Shown here: piece by piece, positions 43,935-52,741 of the stretch
Numbering within the stretch: the first letter of the stretch is position 1
Layout of the letters: every line of letters starts with the position of its first letter
Assembly: GCA_963839925.1 (NCBI GenBank)
Contig: CAWIWV010000001.1
Coordinates: 1,054,001 to 1,118,000, forward strand
Length of the DNA stretch: 64,000 bases
From: Bog-756 sp963839925
GTDB lineage: Bacteria; Actinomycetota; Acidimicrobiia; Acidimicrobiales; RAAP-2
Direction: 5' to 3'
The notes under the pieces: model-generated
What the model was told of the DNA's origin: nothing
Database searches by the model: none
The model's input: only the letters and a program-made list of their open reading frames with translations
Translations under genes and position numbers: made by a program

Positions 43935-45013
43935 GCCACACCGTCACTTTCGTCCGCACCGTGGCCGGCACCGACCCGCATCCACGGATCGTCTGCGATC
44001 GGCGGCGGCATGATCGTGACCTCGGCCAGACCGGTGGGGGATTCGGAACGGATCGAATCCGCGCTCTCGGTCACTACCGCATCCGGCTCGATGGCTACCG
44101 ACTCGTCGGCGAACTCGAACTCGTCTGCCTCGATGACTGGAGGCGCGAACTCCTCCTCGGGCGTGAATCCCTGGAACTCGAACGCGTCCGCTGAGCTCGA
44201 AGCAGAGGAAACGGAGGGCGCGAGCAGCTCGACCAAGCCGGAAGCGTTGAGCTCGCGGATTGCTCGGAGTCCGACGACCGGGTCCACACCGACGGTGTCG
44301 AGAACCGACGCCACGGTCTGACCTCCTTTGCCGATGGCAGCGAGTACCGGCCATTGGTCGGCACGGAGTTGGACGTCTTGACCTGGTGGTTCCGGTTGCA
44401 GGGCGGCGACCGCGTCGAGCGGGATCGATGCTTCGAGCTCCTTCCACTCCTCCAGCCGGAAACGGACTTCGTCGACAACCGTCGCGACCGCGGTGTTGGG
44501 CCCGCTCGTCGGTGGAGGTGGCCCGGGGGAGAAGGAGAACCAACCGCTGTCGATCCGCGCCAACAGGAAGACCGCGTCGGCGACGGTGACGGCCTTTCCT
44601 GCTTTGGCGCCTGCAAGCGCTCCGTGATCGAACCACACCAGGCCGTCGACCGAGTCGCCCGCGACCCGCAGCTCACCAGTGTGGGTTGCGCCGGCGAGGA
44701 GAAAGAGGATTTCGGCGAGGCCGAAAGCGGAGAGCGATCCGGTCAGCGAGGGCACCGGCTCCTGCTCAGTGAGCACCGCGGACGATGCCGGGGAGTCGAC
44801 CGGCATCTCGGCCACCCTGATCCTGCTGATCGAGTCGGCCGCGGCTTCACTTGCCGAGGCGCCGAACAAGGGGGACATCGTCGGACCGGGCACCTGGGCT
44901 GATGCGGCATCGGTCGCGCTGCCAGACCAGACCGAACTCCCGTCCGGAGAACCGTCGAAGACCCCGCTCTGGGCAGGTCCCTGCGAACTCGTCGATCCAC
45001 GTCTCCTGACCAT
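43931..45013 (-). CDS. DUF4388 (PATAN-like) domain protein
   Basis: 360 residues, soluble. A disordered Ser/Ala/Pro N-terminus (1-75) precedes the DUF4388 core: LTGSLSAFGLAEILFLLAGA, then THTGELRVAGDSVDGLVWFD. A winged-helix-like segment follows (VLAAIGKGGQTVASVLDTVG), and then a long acidic tail rich in Glu, Asp and Ala. DUF4388 proteins are often linked to two-component or GTPase (MglB-type) regulatory networks. No partner is adjacent, so its role is open. Confidence 0.8.
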   Translation of the reverse strand: MVRRRGSTSSQGPAQSGVFDGSPDGSSVWSGSATDAASAQVPGPTMSPLFGASASEAAADSISRIRVAEMPVDSPASSAVLTEQEPVPSLTGSLSAFGLAEILFLLAGATHTGELRVAGDSVDGLVWFDHGALAGAKAGKAVTVADAVFLLARIDSGWFSFSPGPPPPTSGPNTAVATVVDEVRFRLEEWKELEASIPLDAVAALQPEPPGQDVQLRADQWPVLAAIGKGGQTVASVLDTVGVDPVVGLRAIRELNASGLVELLAPSVSSASSSADAFEFQGFTPEEEFAPPVIEADEFEFADESVAIEPDAVVTESADSIRSESPTGLAEVTIMPPPIADDPWMRVGAGHGADESDGVA

Positions 45014-45081
45014 GTGCCCCGTCCTCCGGTCGACTCTCCTAGCCAGAATAACTGCATTGAGTGAGAAGGGCCATACTCAGA

Positions 45082-45093
45082 GTGAAATTTCAC
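45082..45093. promoter_or_regulatory. Palindrome in divergent promoter region
   Basis: GTGAAATTTCAC, a perfect 12-bp palindrome within GAGTGAAATTTCACACTC, in the 173-bp gap between the DUF4388 and methyltransferase genes. The gap is AT-rich compared with its surroundings. A regulator binding site is plausible. Confidence 0.4.
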
Positions 45094-45186
45094 ACTCATG
45101 AAGCCCGTCGGATCCGAGACGCCGGAAGGGATGGAATCGCCCCGGTAAAGAGGGTGCTCCGAGTCGTCGGCGCTAGTCTCGCATCC

Positions 45187-46092
45187 ATGCCGAGCGTGCG
45201 ATGGAGGCCGGCCATCGGCAAGTTGCGGCGGACCCTCACCGGGGCGCGGACCACCGAGGCCGCCGACGTCTATGACGGCAGCTACTTCGGCGAGGGGAGG
45301 GACCCCTCCGGCGATCGAGAGGGACGATCGGGGTATGCCCGGTATGACCGGATCGCCTCGAACGCCGATATCGCCGGGTGGCTCCTCTGGAGGAACTTTC
45401 GGGTGGCAAGCTCGCTCGACGTCGGGTGCGCCACGGGTTACCTGGTCGAGGTCCTCCGCGAACGGGGGATCGACGCACAGGGCTGCGACGTAAGTCCGTA
45501 TGCGGTCGAGCACGCCACCCCGGGGGCGGTCGGTCACCTCCGGGTCGCCAACCTCTTCGCCGGTTTGCCCTGGCCGGACGGAGCGTTCGAGCTGGTGACC
45601 GCCCTCGAGATTCTCGAGCACCTTCCTCCGGACCAGGTGGGACTTGCCCTCGCCGAGATCCGACGGGTGTGCAGCGGCTACCTCTACGCCACCATTCCGT
45701 CCTTCGGGGTGAACCGGTCCGGGCCGGACGGCCACTTCGAAGGGAAGGTGCGGCCCGAACGGGTCCGGTACTACGACGAGCTCGGTCCGGACTTCGTCGG
45801 TCCGGTTCCCGAGGCGGACCTCGCCGTGGATGCGGAAGGCCAGCCGGTCGAGGGACACCTGACCATCGCGGCATTCGAGTGGTGGACCCGCCAGTTCGAG
45901 CTCGCCGGGTTCACCCGCTGCCCCGACATCGAGCGTCGTCTCTACGCCGACATCGAGCCCGGCGACCTTGCTCCCTACTGGAACATCTACGTCTTACGGA
46001 CCGACGGCGCATCCGACGCAACAGTCGAGCCGATCGAGGCCGATCGAACCCTGGTCGACCTCGGGCTGCGGCACCCGTTGTTCGAGCGATGA
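45187..46092 (+). CDS. Class I SAM-dependent methyltransferase
   Basis: 301 residues. The SAM-binding motif I is SLDVGCATGYLVEVL (~75-90), and the acidic motif II follows in QGCDVSPYAVEHA. Motif post-I is FELVTALEILEHLPP, a form common in enzymes acting on sugars, lipids or quinones. There is no signal peptide. ATG 45187 is picked as the first methionine near conserved sequence. No clear ribosome site is seen, and upstream GTG codons in frame are possible. Its stop overlaps the enoyl-CoA hydratase start. Confidence 0.82.
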   Translation: MPSVRWRPAIGKLRRTLTGARTTEAADVYDGSYFGEGRDPSGDREGRSGYARYDRIASNADIAGWLLWRNFRVASSLDVGCATGYLVEVLRERGIDAQGCDVSPYAVEHATPGAVGHLRVANLFAGLPWPDGAFELVTALEILEHLPPDQVGLALAEIRRVCSGYLYATIPSFGVNRSGPDGHFEGKVRPERVRYYDELGPDFVGPVPEADLAVDAEGQPVEGHLTIAAFEWWTRQFELAGFTRCPDIERRLYADIEPGDLAPYWNIYVLRTDGASDATVEPIEADRTLVDLGLRHPLFER

Positions 46093-46922
46093 GCGAGGTC
46101 CCTCGAAGTCGGTGCCGGTCCTATGAGGACTTCGAGCACCTTCGGTTCGACCGACCCCGCAGTGGGGTGCTGCTCATCACGATCGACCGTCCCGACGTGC
46201 TCAACGCTGCCAACGAGCAACTGCATCGCGAACTCGCCCAGGTCTGGTCGGTCGCCGACGCCGACGAGTCGGTGGCGGTGTCGGTCATCACCGGTGCGGG
46301 CAGAGCCTTTTCGGCCGGAGGCGACCTCTCCATGGTGGAGAAGATGGTCCACGATCAGAGCGAGGTGGTCGTGCAGTGGCGGGATGCCAATGCGGTGGTC
46401 GAGGAGATTCTGGTGTCGGTGAAGCCGATCGTCTCGGCGATCAACGGGGTGGCGGTCGGCGCAGGACTGGCGGTTGCCCTGTTGGCCGACGTGAGCATCA
46501 TCGGCGAGTCGGCCCGCTTGTCCGACGGGCATGCCCGTCTGGGGGTGGCCGCTGGCGACCATGCGGCGCTGATCTGGCCTCTTCTCTGCGGGATGGCGAA
46601 GGCGAAGTACTACTTGATGACCGCTGACTTCGTCGATGGGCGGGAGGCCGAGCGGATCGGACTGGTCACCCGTTGCGTCCCCGACGCCGACGTCCTCCCC
46701 GAGGCGCTGGCCATCGCCGAGCGTTTGGCCCAAAGAAGCCGAACTGCGGTGCAGTGGACCAAACGGTCGCTCAATCAGTGGCTCAAGACAGCGTCACCGG
46801 CGTTCGGCGAGTCGCTCGCACTGGAGATGCTCGGCTTCCTCGGCAGCGATGCGCAAGAGGGTCTGTCGGCGCTCCGGGAACGGCGGGAGCCCCGGTTCCC
46901 ATCGGCCGCTCCGCCGGACTGA
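46089..46922 (+). CDS. Enoyl-CoA hydratase/isomerase family protein
   Basis: 277 residues, crotonase fold. VLLITIDRPDVLNAANEQLH opens the fold. The oxyanion loop is GAGRAFSAGGDLSMV, and the second CoA-binding segment is AINGVAVGAGLAVALLADV. In the place of the usual catalytic glutamate loop it reads GVAAGDHAALIWPLL, so the hydratase glutamate is not evident and the reaction may differ. It is translationally coupled (ATGA) to the methyltransferase, an unusual pairing. Confidence 0.85.
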   Translation: MSEVPRSRCRSYEDFEHLRFDRPRSGVLLITIDRPDVLNAANEQLHRELAQVWSVADADESVAVSVITGAGRAFSAGGDLSMVEKMVHDQSEVVVQWRDANAVVEEILVSVKPIVSAINGVAVGAGLAVALLADVSIIGESARLSDGHARLGVAAGDHAALIWPLLCGMAKAKYYLMTADFVDGREAERIGLVTRCVPDADVLPEALAIAERLAQRSRTAVQWTKRSLNQWLKTASPAFGESLALEMLGFLGSDAQEGLSALRERREPRFPSAAPPD

Positions 46923-46966
46923 CCCGACCCGATCGACCTGGTCGCCCATCGGCGACCGATCACGTG

Positions 46967-48145
46967 TCAGGCGACCGTCACAAGCGTGCCGATCGGGGTG
47001 AGCGGGAAGACCACCGCGGCGTTGGCCGGGGGCATCTCGACGCAACCGTCGCTTTGAGGGAACCCATAGCTCGCCCGATTGAAGCCGTGGAGAGCGTCCC
47101 CTCCGTTGAAGTAGCTGACCCAGGGGATCCCCGGGTCGACGTAGTGCGATCCGTCGGGATTGGTTCCCCTCATCGTGGTGACCTTGTAGCGCGCGTAGAC
47201 CGGGAAGGTGCCGGTGGCGGTGGGCACCGCGGCGACACCGGTATTGGCCAGGGTCGAGTAGACCTGCGTGCCGTTGCTGTAGACGGTGGCCGTCTCGGGG
47301 TTGGACTCCGACACGTAGACGTAGTTGTACGGATTCGGGTCCATCGTGCCGGCCTGGGCGTCAGTCAACAGCTGCTGCCAGACCTGAGGCCCGGGGAGTC
47401 CGTCGGTGGTCATCCCGTGGCCGGACTCGAAGGCCATCACGGCTCCGGTCTGGATCACGTTGCCCGAGCCTTGGGTCCAGAGGCTGGTCAGCGAGCCCGG
47501 CTCGTTGCCTCGCCAGCTGAAGGTGCCGGGTTGGGGCTGCGCCGCTTCCTGTGGTGCTGCGATCGGCCCGGCCGGGGTGAAGGTGAGCGGGAGGTAGCCG
47601 AGTTGCGCGAGGAGTTGCTGGAGCCGGAGTGTGCTCCCCTGGGCGACCGTGAACTGGAACGATGAACCCTGAGCCAGCTGCTTCCCCGAAGCGCTGGTCA
47701 CCCCTGCGGCCCCTCCCGGAATGGTCACCGTCTCGGTCGACGACGGCGCGAGCGGTTGGGAGGCGACGAAGGTGTACGTGGTCGGCGCGACCACCTGCCA
47801 GGTGCCTCCGACCGCCGGGCTCAGTGACGGGGTGGGGGAGTGGGCGCCGATCGGTTCGGAGAACTGCACCGAGATCGTCGCATTGCTCGGGACTCCGGTG
47901 GCCCCGGCAGCGGGTGCCTCGGTGACCACTGCGAACGAGGCTGGGTGAGTGGTCGACCGGATCTCGTTGGCCGGCGGTTGACTGGTGACCCCGGATCGAC
48001 TTGCATCCTGGCGCATCGCGAAGGCGGAGATGCCCACGGCCACGACGGCGATGGTTGCCAACGTGATGGCGACCATCCACCCGCGATCGTTCCGCGAGCG
48101 GGCTTCGCCGCTCGGCTTTCCGCGTTTCGAGTGTGCTCCAGGCAT
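46967..48145 (-). CDS. L,D-transpeptidase with Ig-like domain (YkuD family)
   Basis: 392 residues. The short cytoplasmic part and membrane helix (VAITLATIAVVAVGISAFAM) are followed by a Big_5/Ig-like domain (~75-175; AAGATGVPSNATISVQFSEP), a peptidoglycan-binding-like middle, and the YkuD domain. Its catalytic motif is HGFNRASYGFPQSDGCVEM, with the nucleophile Cys in SDGC. It makes 3-3 cross-links in peptidoglycan outside the membrane. ATG 48145 has GAGGAGA 5 bases upstream. The 117-bp gap to glnD holds no gene. Confidence 0.92.
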   Translation of the reverse strand: MPGAHSKRGKPSGEARSRNDRGWMVAITLATIAVVAVGISAFAMRQDASRSGVTSQPPANEIRSTTHPASFAVVTEAPAAGATGVPSNATISVQFSEPIGAHSPTPSLSPAVGGTWQVVAPTTYTFVASQPLAPSSTETVTIPGGAAGVTSASGKQLAQGSSFQFTVAQGSTLRLQQLLAQLGYLPLTFTPAGPIAAPQEAAQPQPGTFSWRGNEPGSLTSLWTQGSGNVIQTGAVMAFESGHGMTTDGLPGPQVWQQLLTDAQAGTMDPNPYNYVYVSESNPETATVYSNGTQVYSTLANTGVAAVPTATGTFPVYARYKVTTMRGTNPDGSHYVDPGIPWVSYFNGGDALHGFNRASYGFPQSDGCVEMPPANAAVVFPLTPIGTLVTVA

Positions 48146-48262
48146 AGCTCTCCTCAGTTGCAAAACTACCAGCCCGACGTGCGCCCCCGACTGCACCCGA
48201 CGATTGAATCGTGGGAGTTCTCCGACCTCGCGGGTCACTTCGGCGACGCGCGGTCAGAGAGG

Positions 48263-50629
48263 TCAGGCCGAAGTGTGCTCGGCCACGCGGGTCAGGATCG
48301 CCGCCTCGAGCCGTTCGATGAGGCCCGAATCGGTGAGCTTCTCCCCGCTTGCGTTCCGCACGTAGAAGGCATCCACCACCGCGGAACCGAAGGTGGACAC
48401 CTTTGCTGAGGTGACGTCGAGCTGGCACTCGACGAATGCCTGGGTGATCCGATGGAGCTGCCCGACCACGTCCTCGGCCCTGACCTCGACGACGGTTGCC
48501 GCGGCTGACGCGTTGTTGTCGACGGTGACCTCGGTCGAGACGAGCTGTGGAGAGGTAGGTCGGCGATCGTTCCGGTAGGTGCGGGCCCGTTCGGCGAGTC
48601 GGGCCTCGACCGAGACGGCTCCGGACATGATGGCGGCGAGGTCGTCGGCGAGCCGCGCCGCCTTCGGCCAGCTCCCCTTCGAAGGTTCGACCGTGAAGAC
48701 TTCGACCGCGACCCCCTCTTCGCCGGCGACCACCGCGGACCGCACGTTGAGCCCGTTGATGGCCAGGGCGCCGGTGACTTCCGCGAGCAGCCCCGGTCGA
48801 TCCGGCGCGACCACCATCACGGTCGGATCGTCGATGGAGAGAGCAGGCGCCCCCTGGGTCCGGACAGTGTCCATCACCACCCTGATCTCGTCGGTGATCC
48901 AGGGAGTGGGAGCGGTGACCGGCTCGCCAGCCAAGAGCCGTCTGGTGCGCTCGACAAGGTCGGCGACGAGCCCGGCTTTCCACGACCCCCAGGCAGAGGG
49001 CCCGGTTGCCTGGCTGTCAGCTTCGACGAGCGCCGCCAGCAGGTCGAGGGTCAAACGGTCGCCTACCTCGTCCGCCACTCGCTGCGAGGTGGCCGGATCG
49101 TCGAGATCGCGGCGGGTCGCGCTGTCCGGTAGGAGGAGGTGCAGCTTGACGAGCGTCACCAAGGTGTCGACATCCTCGGGTGGAAAGCCCATCCGGGTCG
49201 CGATCTCTCGGACGACAACCATGCCGGCGTCGGTGTGGTCGCCTGGGAATCCTTTGCCGATGTCGTGCAGAAGAGCACCCATGAGCAAGAGGTCCGGCCG
49301 ATCGACCCGGTGGGCCAAGGTGGCCGCGTTTCCGGTCGCCTCCAGCAGATGCCGGTCGACGGTGAACCGGTGATACGGGTTGCGCTGCGGCTTGTTCCGG
49401 ACGGCGGCCCATTCGGGAAGGTAGACCTCGAACAGCTTCCGTTGGTCGAGGGCCTCGAGGGCGGGGATGGCCGCCGGCCCGGTGGCGAGGACTCGGATCA
49501 GCGTTTCGCGAACCTCGTCGGGCCAAGGCACCGGCGGAGAGGGCGCCTTGCGCCCGAGCAAGGTGAGGGCATCCCGTGCGATCGGCAAGTTCTTCTCGGC
49601 GCTCACCGTGGCCAACCGAAGGGCGAGTGTGGGGTCCCCCCCTGGATCCGCTGCTCCGGTCAGCACCACCTCGCCACCCCTCACGGCGATGTCCGGCTGA
49701 TCGGGCACCGGCTCGGCCGCCTCCGTCGCAGCGCCCCCCGTCCTCCGCTTCGGTCGAAGGAGCCGCCGGGTGTTCTCCTGCTCGCGGGCCCACCAGGTCT
49801 GGCGACGCCACGCGTCATCCGCCTCCCAGGCCACGGTTCGCCCTGCGGTCGCAACGGCCAACATGAGTGCGTCCGAATCAGGCATGCCGAGAGACTGTGC
49901 GACGTTGTCCTGCTCCTGGAGGAGCAGCTTGTTCTGCTCGCGACCGGCTCGCCGGTGCAGTTCGACCCGGATGGAGGTCAACACCCTTCGGGAATCATCG
50001 ATCGCAACGGTGTCCACGTAGTCGGCCAGCACCGGAGCCGCTTGCATCAAGGCGTTGAGCGCCGCGATGTCCCGCAGCCCCCCGTGGGCTTCTTTGAGGT
50101 CCGGCTCCTGAAGGAAGCCCACGTCGCCGTAGGACTGGTGGCGCTCGGTGACCAGATTGCCGAGCACCCCGAGCCAGGGTGGCTTCTGCTTCGTCCAGCG
50201 ATCGTGGGCGCCCTCCAGCATCGGCTCTGCGACCTTGGCGTCGCCACACACCACCCGCCCGTCGAGGAGTCCCAGCGCGACTCGAAGGTCCTCTGCTGCC
50301 ATGTCGAGGGCCTCGTTCGGTTTCCGCACGCTGTGGTCGAGCGCGATGCCTTCGTCCCAGACCGGGTACCAGATCTTGTCGGCGGTGGTCGAGACGTCAC
50401 TCTTTCCGCGATGGACGAGGACCACATCGAGGTCGCTGAACGGACACAGCTCCGAGCGCCCGTAGCCGCCGACCGCGACGAGAGCGATGCCGCGGGCGTC
50501 CCCACCGGTCGCCTGGTCGAAGAGGCCGGTGAGCCATTGATCGGCGACCTCGGTGTACGCGCGGCAGAACGCGTCCCCTTTCAGATCGTCGCGCTCGATG
50601 AGGGCTTGGCGCAGCGAACGGAGGGACAC
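48263..50629 (-). CDS. glnD: [Protein-PII] uridylyltransferase / uridylyl-removing enzyme
   Basis: 788 residues, full length. The nucleotidyltransferase motif is GGYGRSELCPFSDLDVV (~53-70). An HD domain near residue 450 has LLMGALLHDIGKGFPGDHTD. Two C-terminal ACT domains sense glutamine (MVVAPDRPGLLAEVTGAL, then VVEVRAEDVVGQLHRITQAF). It modifies PII in nitrogen control. The usual neighbours amt and glnB are not in view. GTG start at 50629, with no obvious ribosome site. Confidence 0.95.
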   Translation of the reverse strand: MSLRSLRQALIERDDLKGDAFCRAYTEVADQWLTGLFDQATGGDARGIALVAVGGYGRSELCPFSDLDVVLVHRGKSDVSTTADKIWYPVWDEGIALDHSVRKPNEALDMAAEDLRVALGLLDGRVVCGDAKVAEPMLEGAHDRWTKQKPPWLGVLGNLVTERHQSYGDVGFLQEPDLKEAHGGLRDIAALNALMQAAPVLADYVDTVAIDDSRRVLTSIRVELHRRAGREQNKLLLQEQDNVAQSLGMPDSDALMLAVATAGRTVAWEADDAWRRQTWWAREQENTRRLLRPKRRTGGAATEAAEPVPDQPDIAVRGGEVVLTGAADPGGDPTLALRLATVSAEKNLPIARDALTLLGRKAPSPPVPWPDEVRETLIRVLATGPAAIPALEALDQRKLFEVYLPEWAAVRNKPQRNPYHRFTVDRHLLEATGNAATLAHRVDRPDLLLMGALLHDIGKGFPGDHTDAGMVVVREIATRMGFPPEDVDTLVTLVKLHLLLPDSATRRDLDDPATSQRVADEVGDRLTLDLLAALVEADSQATGPSAWGSWKAGLVADLVERTRRLLAGEPVTAPTPWITDEIRVVMDTVRTQGAPALSIDDPTVMVVAPDRPGLLAEVTGALAINGLNVRSAVVAGEEGVAVEVFTVEPSKGSWPKAARLADDLAAIMSGAVSVEARLAERARTYRNDRRPTSPQLVSTEVTVDNNASAAATVVEVRAEDVVGQLHRITQAFVECQLDVTSAKVSTFGSAVVDAFYVRNASGEKLTDSGLIERLEAAILTRVAEHTSA

Positions 50630-50738
50630 CAGCGGACCGTACCACCGGCCAAACGCAGGCAGCCGCCTCCGGTGACAGAGGCACTCGATCAGCCAACGGT
50701 GCGGTCACCTGCGGGCGCTCGTCCGTTAGGCTGGAGAG

Positions 50739-50954
50739 GTGGCCAGAGGAGAGATCCAACCGCACGGTGGTGAGCGAAAGGGACTGAGCCTGTTCGACGG
50801 CATCCTGATCGTCGGTGGCGGGCTGATCCTGCTGTTCGTCGGCTTCGGGGTGCTCCACTTCATTGCCGGGGTGGTCTGGTTCTTCGTGAAGCTGGTGATC
50901 GTCGTTGCGTTGATCGCCCTGGTCGTCAAGTTGGTGTTCCGCCGACGTTCCTGA
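50739..50954 (+). CDS. Small membrane protein
   Basis: 71 residues. A polar N-terminus (~18) is followed by two adjoining hydrophobic helices (ILIVGGGLILLFVGFGVLHF and VVWFFVKLVIVVALIALVVK) and a basic end (RRRS). GTG start with GGAGAG upstream and a TAGGCT box just before. Function unknown. Codon use and good hydrophobic organisation support it being real. Confidence 0.7.
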   Translation: MARGEIQPHGGERKGLSLFDGILIVGGGLILLFVGFGVLHFIAGVVWFFVKLVIVVALIALVVKLVFRRRS

Positions 50955-50994
50955 GCCGGCGACGGCGAGGCGCGCGAGCCCCCGCCCTCAGGTC

Positions 50995-52020
50995 TCACCC
51001 GATCATCGACTCGAAGAGTTCGATGTGCTCGGTCACCATCCGGTTCGTCGAGAAGTAGCCCTCGACCGCCAGGCGGCAGTCACTCCGCTTCAGCTCGTTG
51101 ATCCGACCGAGCGCCTCGATCATGGCGTCCTCGTCCTCGCACAGGAACCCGGTTCGACCGTCGTCGACCACTTCGGGTGCAGCCCCTTCCGGAAAGGCGA
51201 GTACGGGCGTCCCACATGCGAACGCCTCCAGCATCACCATTCCGAACGGCTCGTTCCACCGGATGGGGAAGACGAGGGCCGAAGCTCCGGCGAGCAGCTG
51301 GAGCTTGCGTTCGTGAGACACCTCGCCGAGGTAGTGGGCGTCCTCCCCGAGCAACGGCTCGACGTGCTCCGAGAAGTAGCGCATCTCCCACTGCTCACGC
51401 ATCTTCGCTGCGAGGAAGATCCGGAAGCCCGCTTTGCGAGCGACCTCGATGGCCCGATGCGCGCCCTTGTCCGGTGCCATCCTGCCGAGGAACAGGACAT
51501 AGGGCCCGTCGTCGTCGCCGACACCCTCTCCCATCGGGAACTGGGTCGCGTCGACACCGTGGTGAATGACCCTGGACACGGGAACATCGGGCGCGGCTCG
51601 CCGTTGGGCGTGCGAGATGCACACGAGGGGAACCCGGTCAGCGGTGTGTCGGTAGAGGTCGGTGAGCTCCTCGTTGAAGGGACCGTGGATCGTCGTGGCC
51701 ACCGGCAGTTGTGGATACCGTTCGGAGTAGAAGGGGCCCATCACCGTGTGGTCATGGACGACGTCGCACTCCCGCACGGCTTCGTAGGCATGGATGACAT
51801 GGCGGATCTCGGGGACGGCCATGCCGATCCGCATCCCCTCGGCAGCCGGAAGCACCCACTCCCGCGGAACCGGACAGGTCGAATCGCCGGTCGTATAGAG
51901 GACAACTTCGTGGCCGGCGTCCTGCAGTCCGCGCGCCAGCTGGTCCACCACCAACTCGATGCCTCCGTACAGCAACGGTGGAATGGGCGTCCAGGGCGGG
52001 GCGATGAGTCCGATTCGCAT
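50995..52020 (-). CDS. Glycosyltransferase family 4 protein
   Basis: 341 residues, GT-B fold. The N-terminal IAPPWTPIPPLLYGGIELVV resembles the GT4 acceptor side. The donor-site region contains FLGRMAPDKGAHRAIEVAR and the EX7E motif region EPFGMVMLEAFACGTPVLAF. It probably transfers a sugar from a nucleotide donor to a glycan or lipid. ATG 52020; convergent with the small membrane-protein gene. Confidence 0.9.
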   Translation of the reverse strand: MRIGLIAPPWTPIPPLLYGGIELVVDQLARGLQDAGHEVVLYTTGDSTCPVPREWVLPAAEGMRIGMAVPEIRHVIHAYEAVRECDVVHDHTVMGPFYSERYPQLPVATTIHGPFNEELTDLYRHTADRVPLVCISHAQRRAAPDVPVSRVIHHGVDATQFPMGEGVGDDDGPYVLFLGRMAPDKGAHRAIEVARKAGFRIFLAAKMREQWEMRYFSEHVEPLLGEDAHYLGEVSHERKLQLLAGASALVFPIRWNEPFGMVMLEAFACGTPVLAFPEGAAPEVVDDGRTGFLCEDEDAMIEALGRINELKRSDCRLAVEGYFSTNRMVTEHIELFESMIG

Positions 52021-52069
52021 GGGCAGATTCAACCATCCTTGACGGAGGGATAGGATCGTGCCGCGTCAG

Positions 52070-52144
52070 GGCGGCGTGGCCGAGTGGCTTAGGCAGGGGC
52101 CTGCAAAGCCCCGTACGGCGGTTCGATTCCGCCCGCCGCCTCCA
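52070..52144 (+). tRNA. tRNA-Cys (GCA)
   Basis: 7-bp acceptor stem GGCGGCG/CGCCGCC, anticodon stem GGGGC/GCCCC with loop CTGCAAA (anticodon GCA), T-arm GGTTCGATTCC, discriminator T and an encoded CCA. Confidence 0.96.
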
Positions 52145-52160
52145 GAAGGAGGCTTCTCCC

Positions 52161-52718
52161 ATGGCCAAGCTGCTCTATGTAACGAACGCGTCACTGGACG
52201 GCTACCTCGAGGATCAGGACGGCGGCATTGATTGGGGTACCCCCGACGAGGAGTACTTCAGCTTCATCAACGAGGTGCACCGATCGGTCGGCTCGTATCT
52301 CTATGGACGTCGTATGTACGAGGCGATGGTCTATTGGGAGACAGCAACCCTCAGCGACCAGCCGACCTGGATCGTCGACTTCACCAATGCCTGGCGAGCG
52401 GCTGACAAGGTGGTGTTCTCGAAGTCGCTTCCGTCGGTGTCAAGTGATCGGACCACCCTCGAACGGGAGTTCGACGTCGAGGAGATTCGACAGATGAAGG
52501 CTGCCGCGACTCAGGACCTCACGGTCGGCGGAGCCGATCTTGCCGCCCAAGCATTCGGAGCGGGCCTGGTGGACGAGTGTCACTTGTTCTTCTGGCCGGT
52601 CGTTCTGCGGGCCGGCAAGGACGCCTTCCCGGTGCCGGCGCGCCTCGGCCTCGAGTTGCTGGGCGAACGGCGCACACGAAGTGGAGTCGTCCACCTTCGC
52701 TACGGCGTCACATACTGA
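52161..52718 (+). CDS. Dihydrofolate reductase family protein (RibD C-terminal-like)
   Basis: 185 residues. MAKLLYVTNASLDGYLEDQD is the typical start, and SYLYGRRMYEAMVYWET and LTVGGADLAAQAFGAGLVDE match the NADPH-binding and C-terminal blocks of the group. It is a reductase of unknown substrate; true folate reduction is not implied. It lies 17 bp after tRNA-Cys. Confidence 0.88.
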   Translation: MAKLLYVTNASLDGYLEDQDGGIDWGTPDEEYFSFINEVHRSVGSYLYGRRMYEAMVYWETATLSDQPTWIVDFTNAWRAADKVVFSKSLPSVSSDRTTLEREFDVEEIRQMKAAATQDLTVGGADLAAQAFGAGLVDECHLFFWPVVLRAGKDAFPVPARLGLELLGERRTRSGVVHLRYGVTY

Positions 52719-52741
52719 AGCGCCTCGGCCAGGCCCTCCGC

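Noticed and set aside
49139..50773. 544-codon plus-strand frame opposite glnD
   Set aside because: glnD has all catalytic motifs on the other strand; the plus-strand frame has none.
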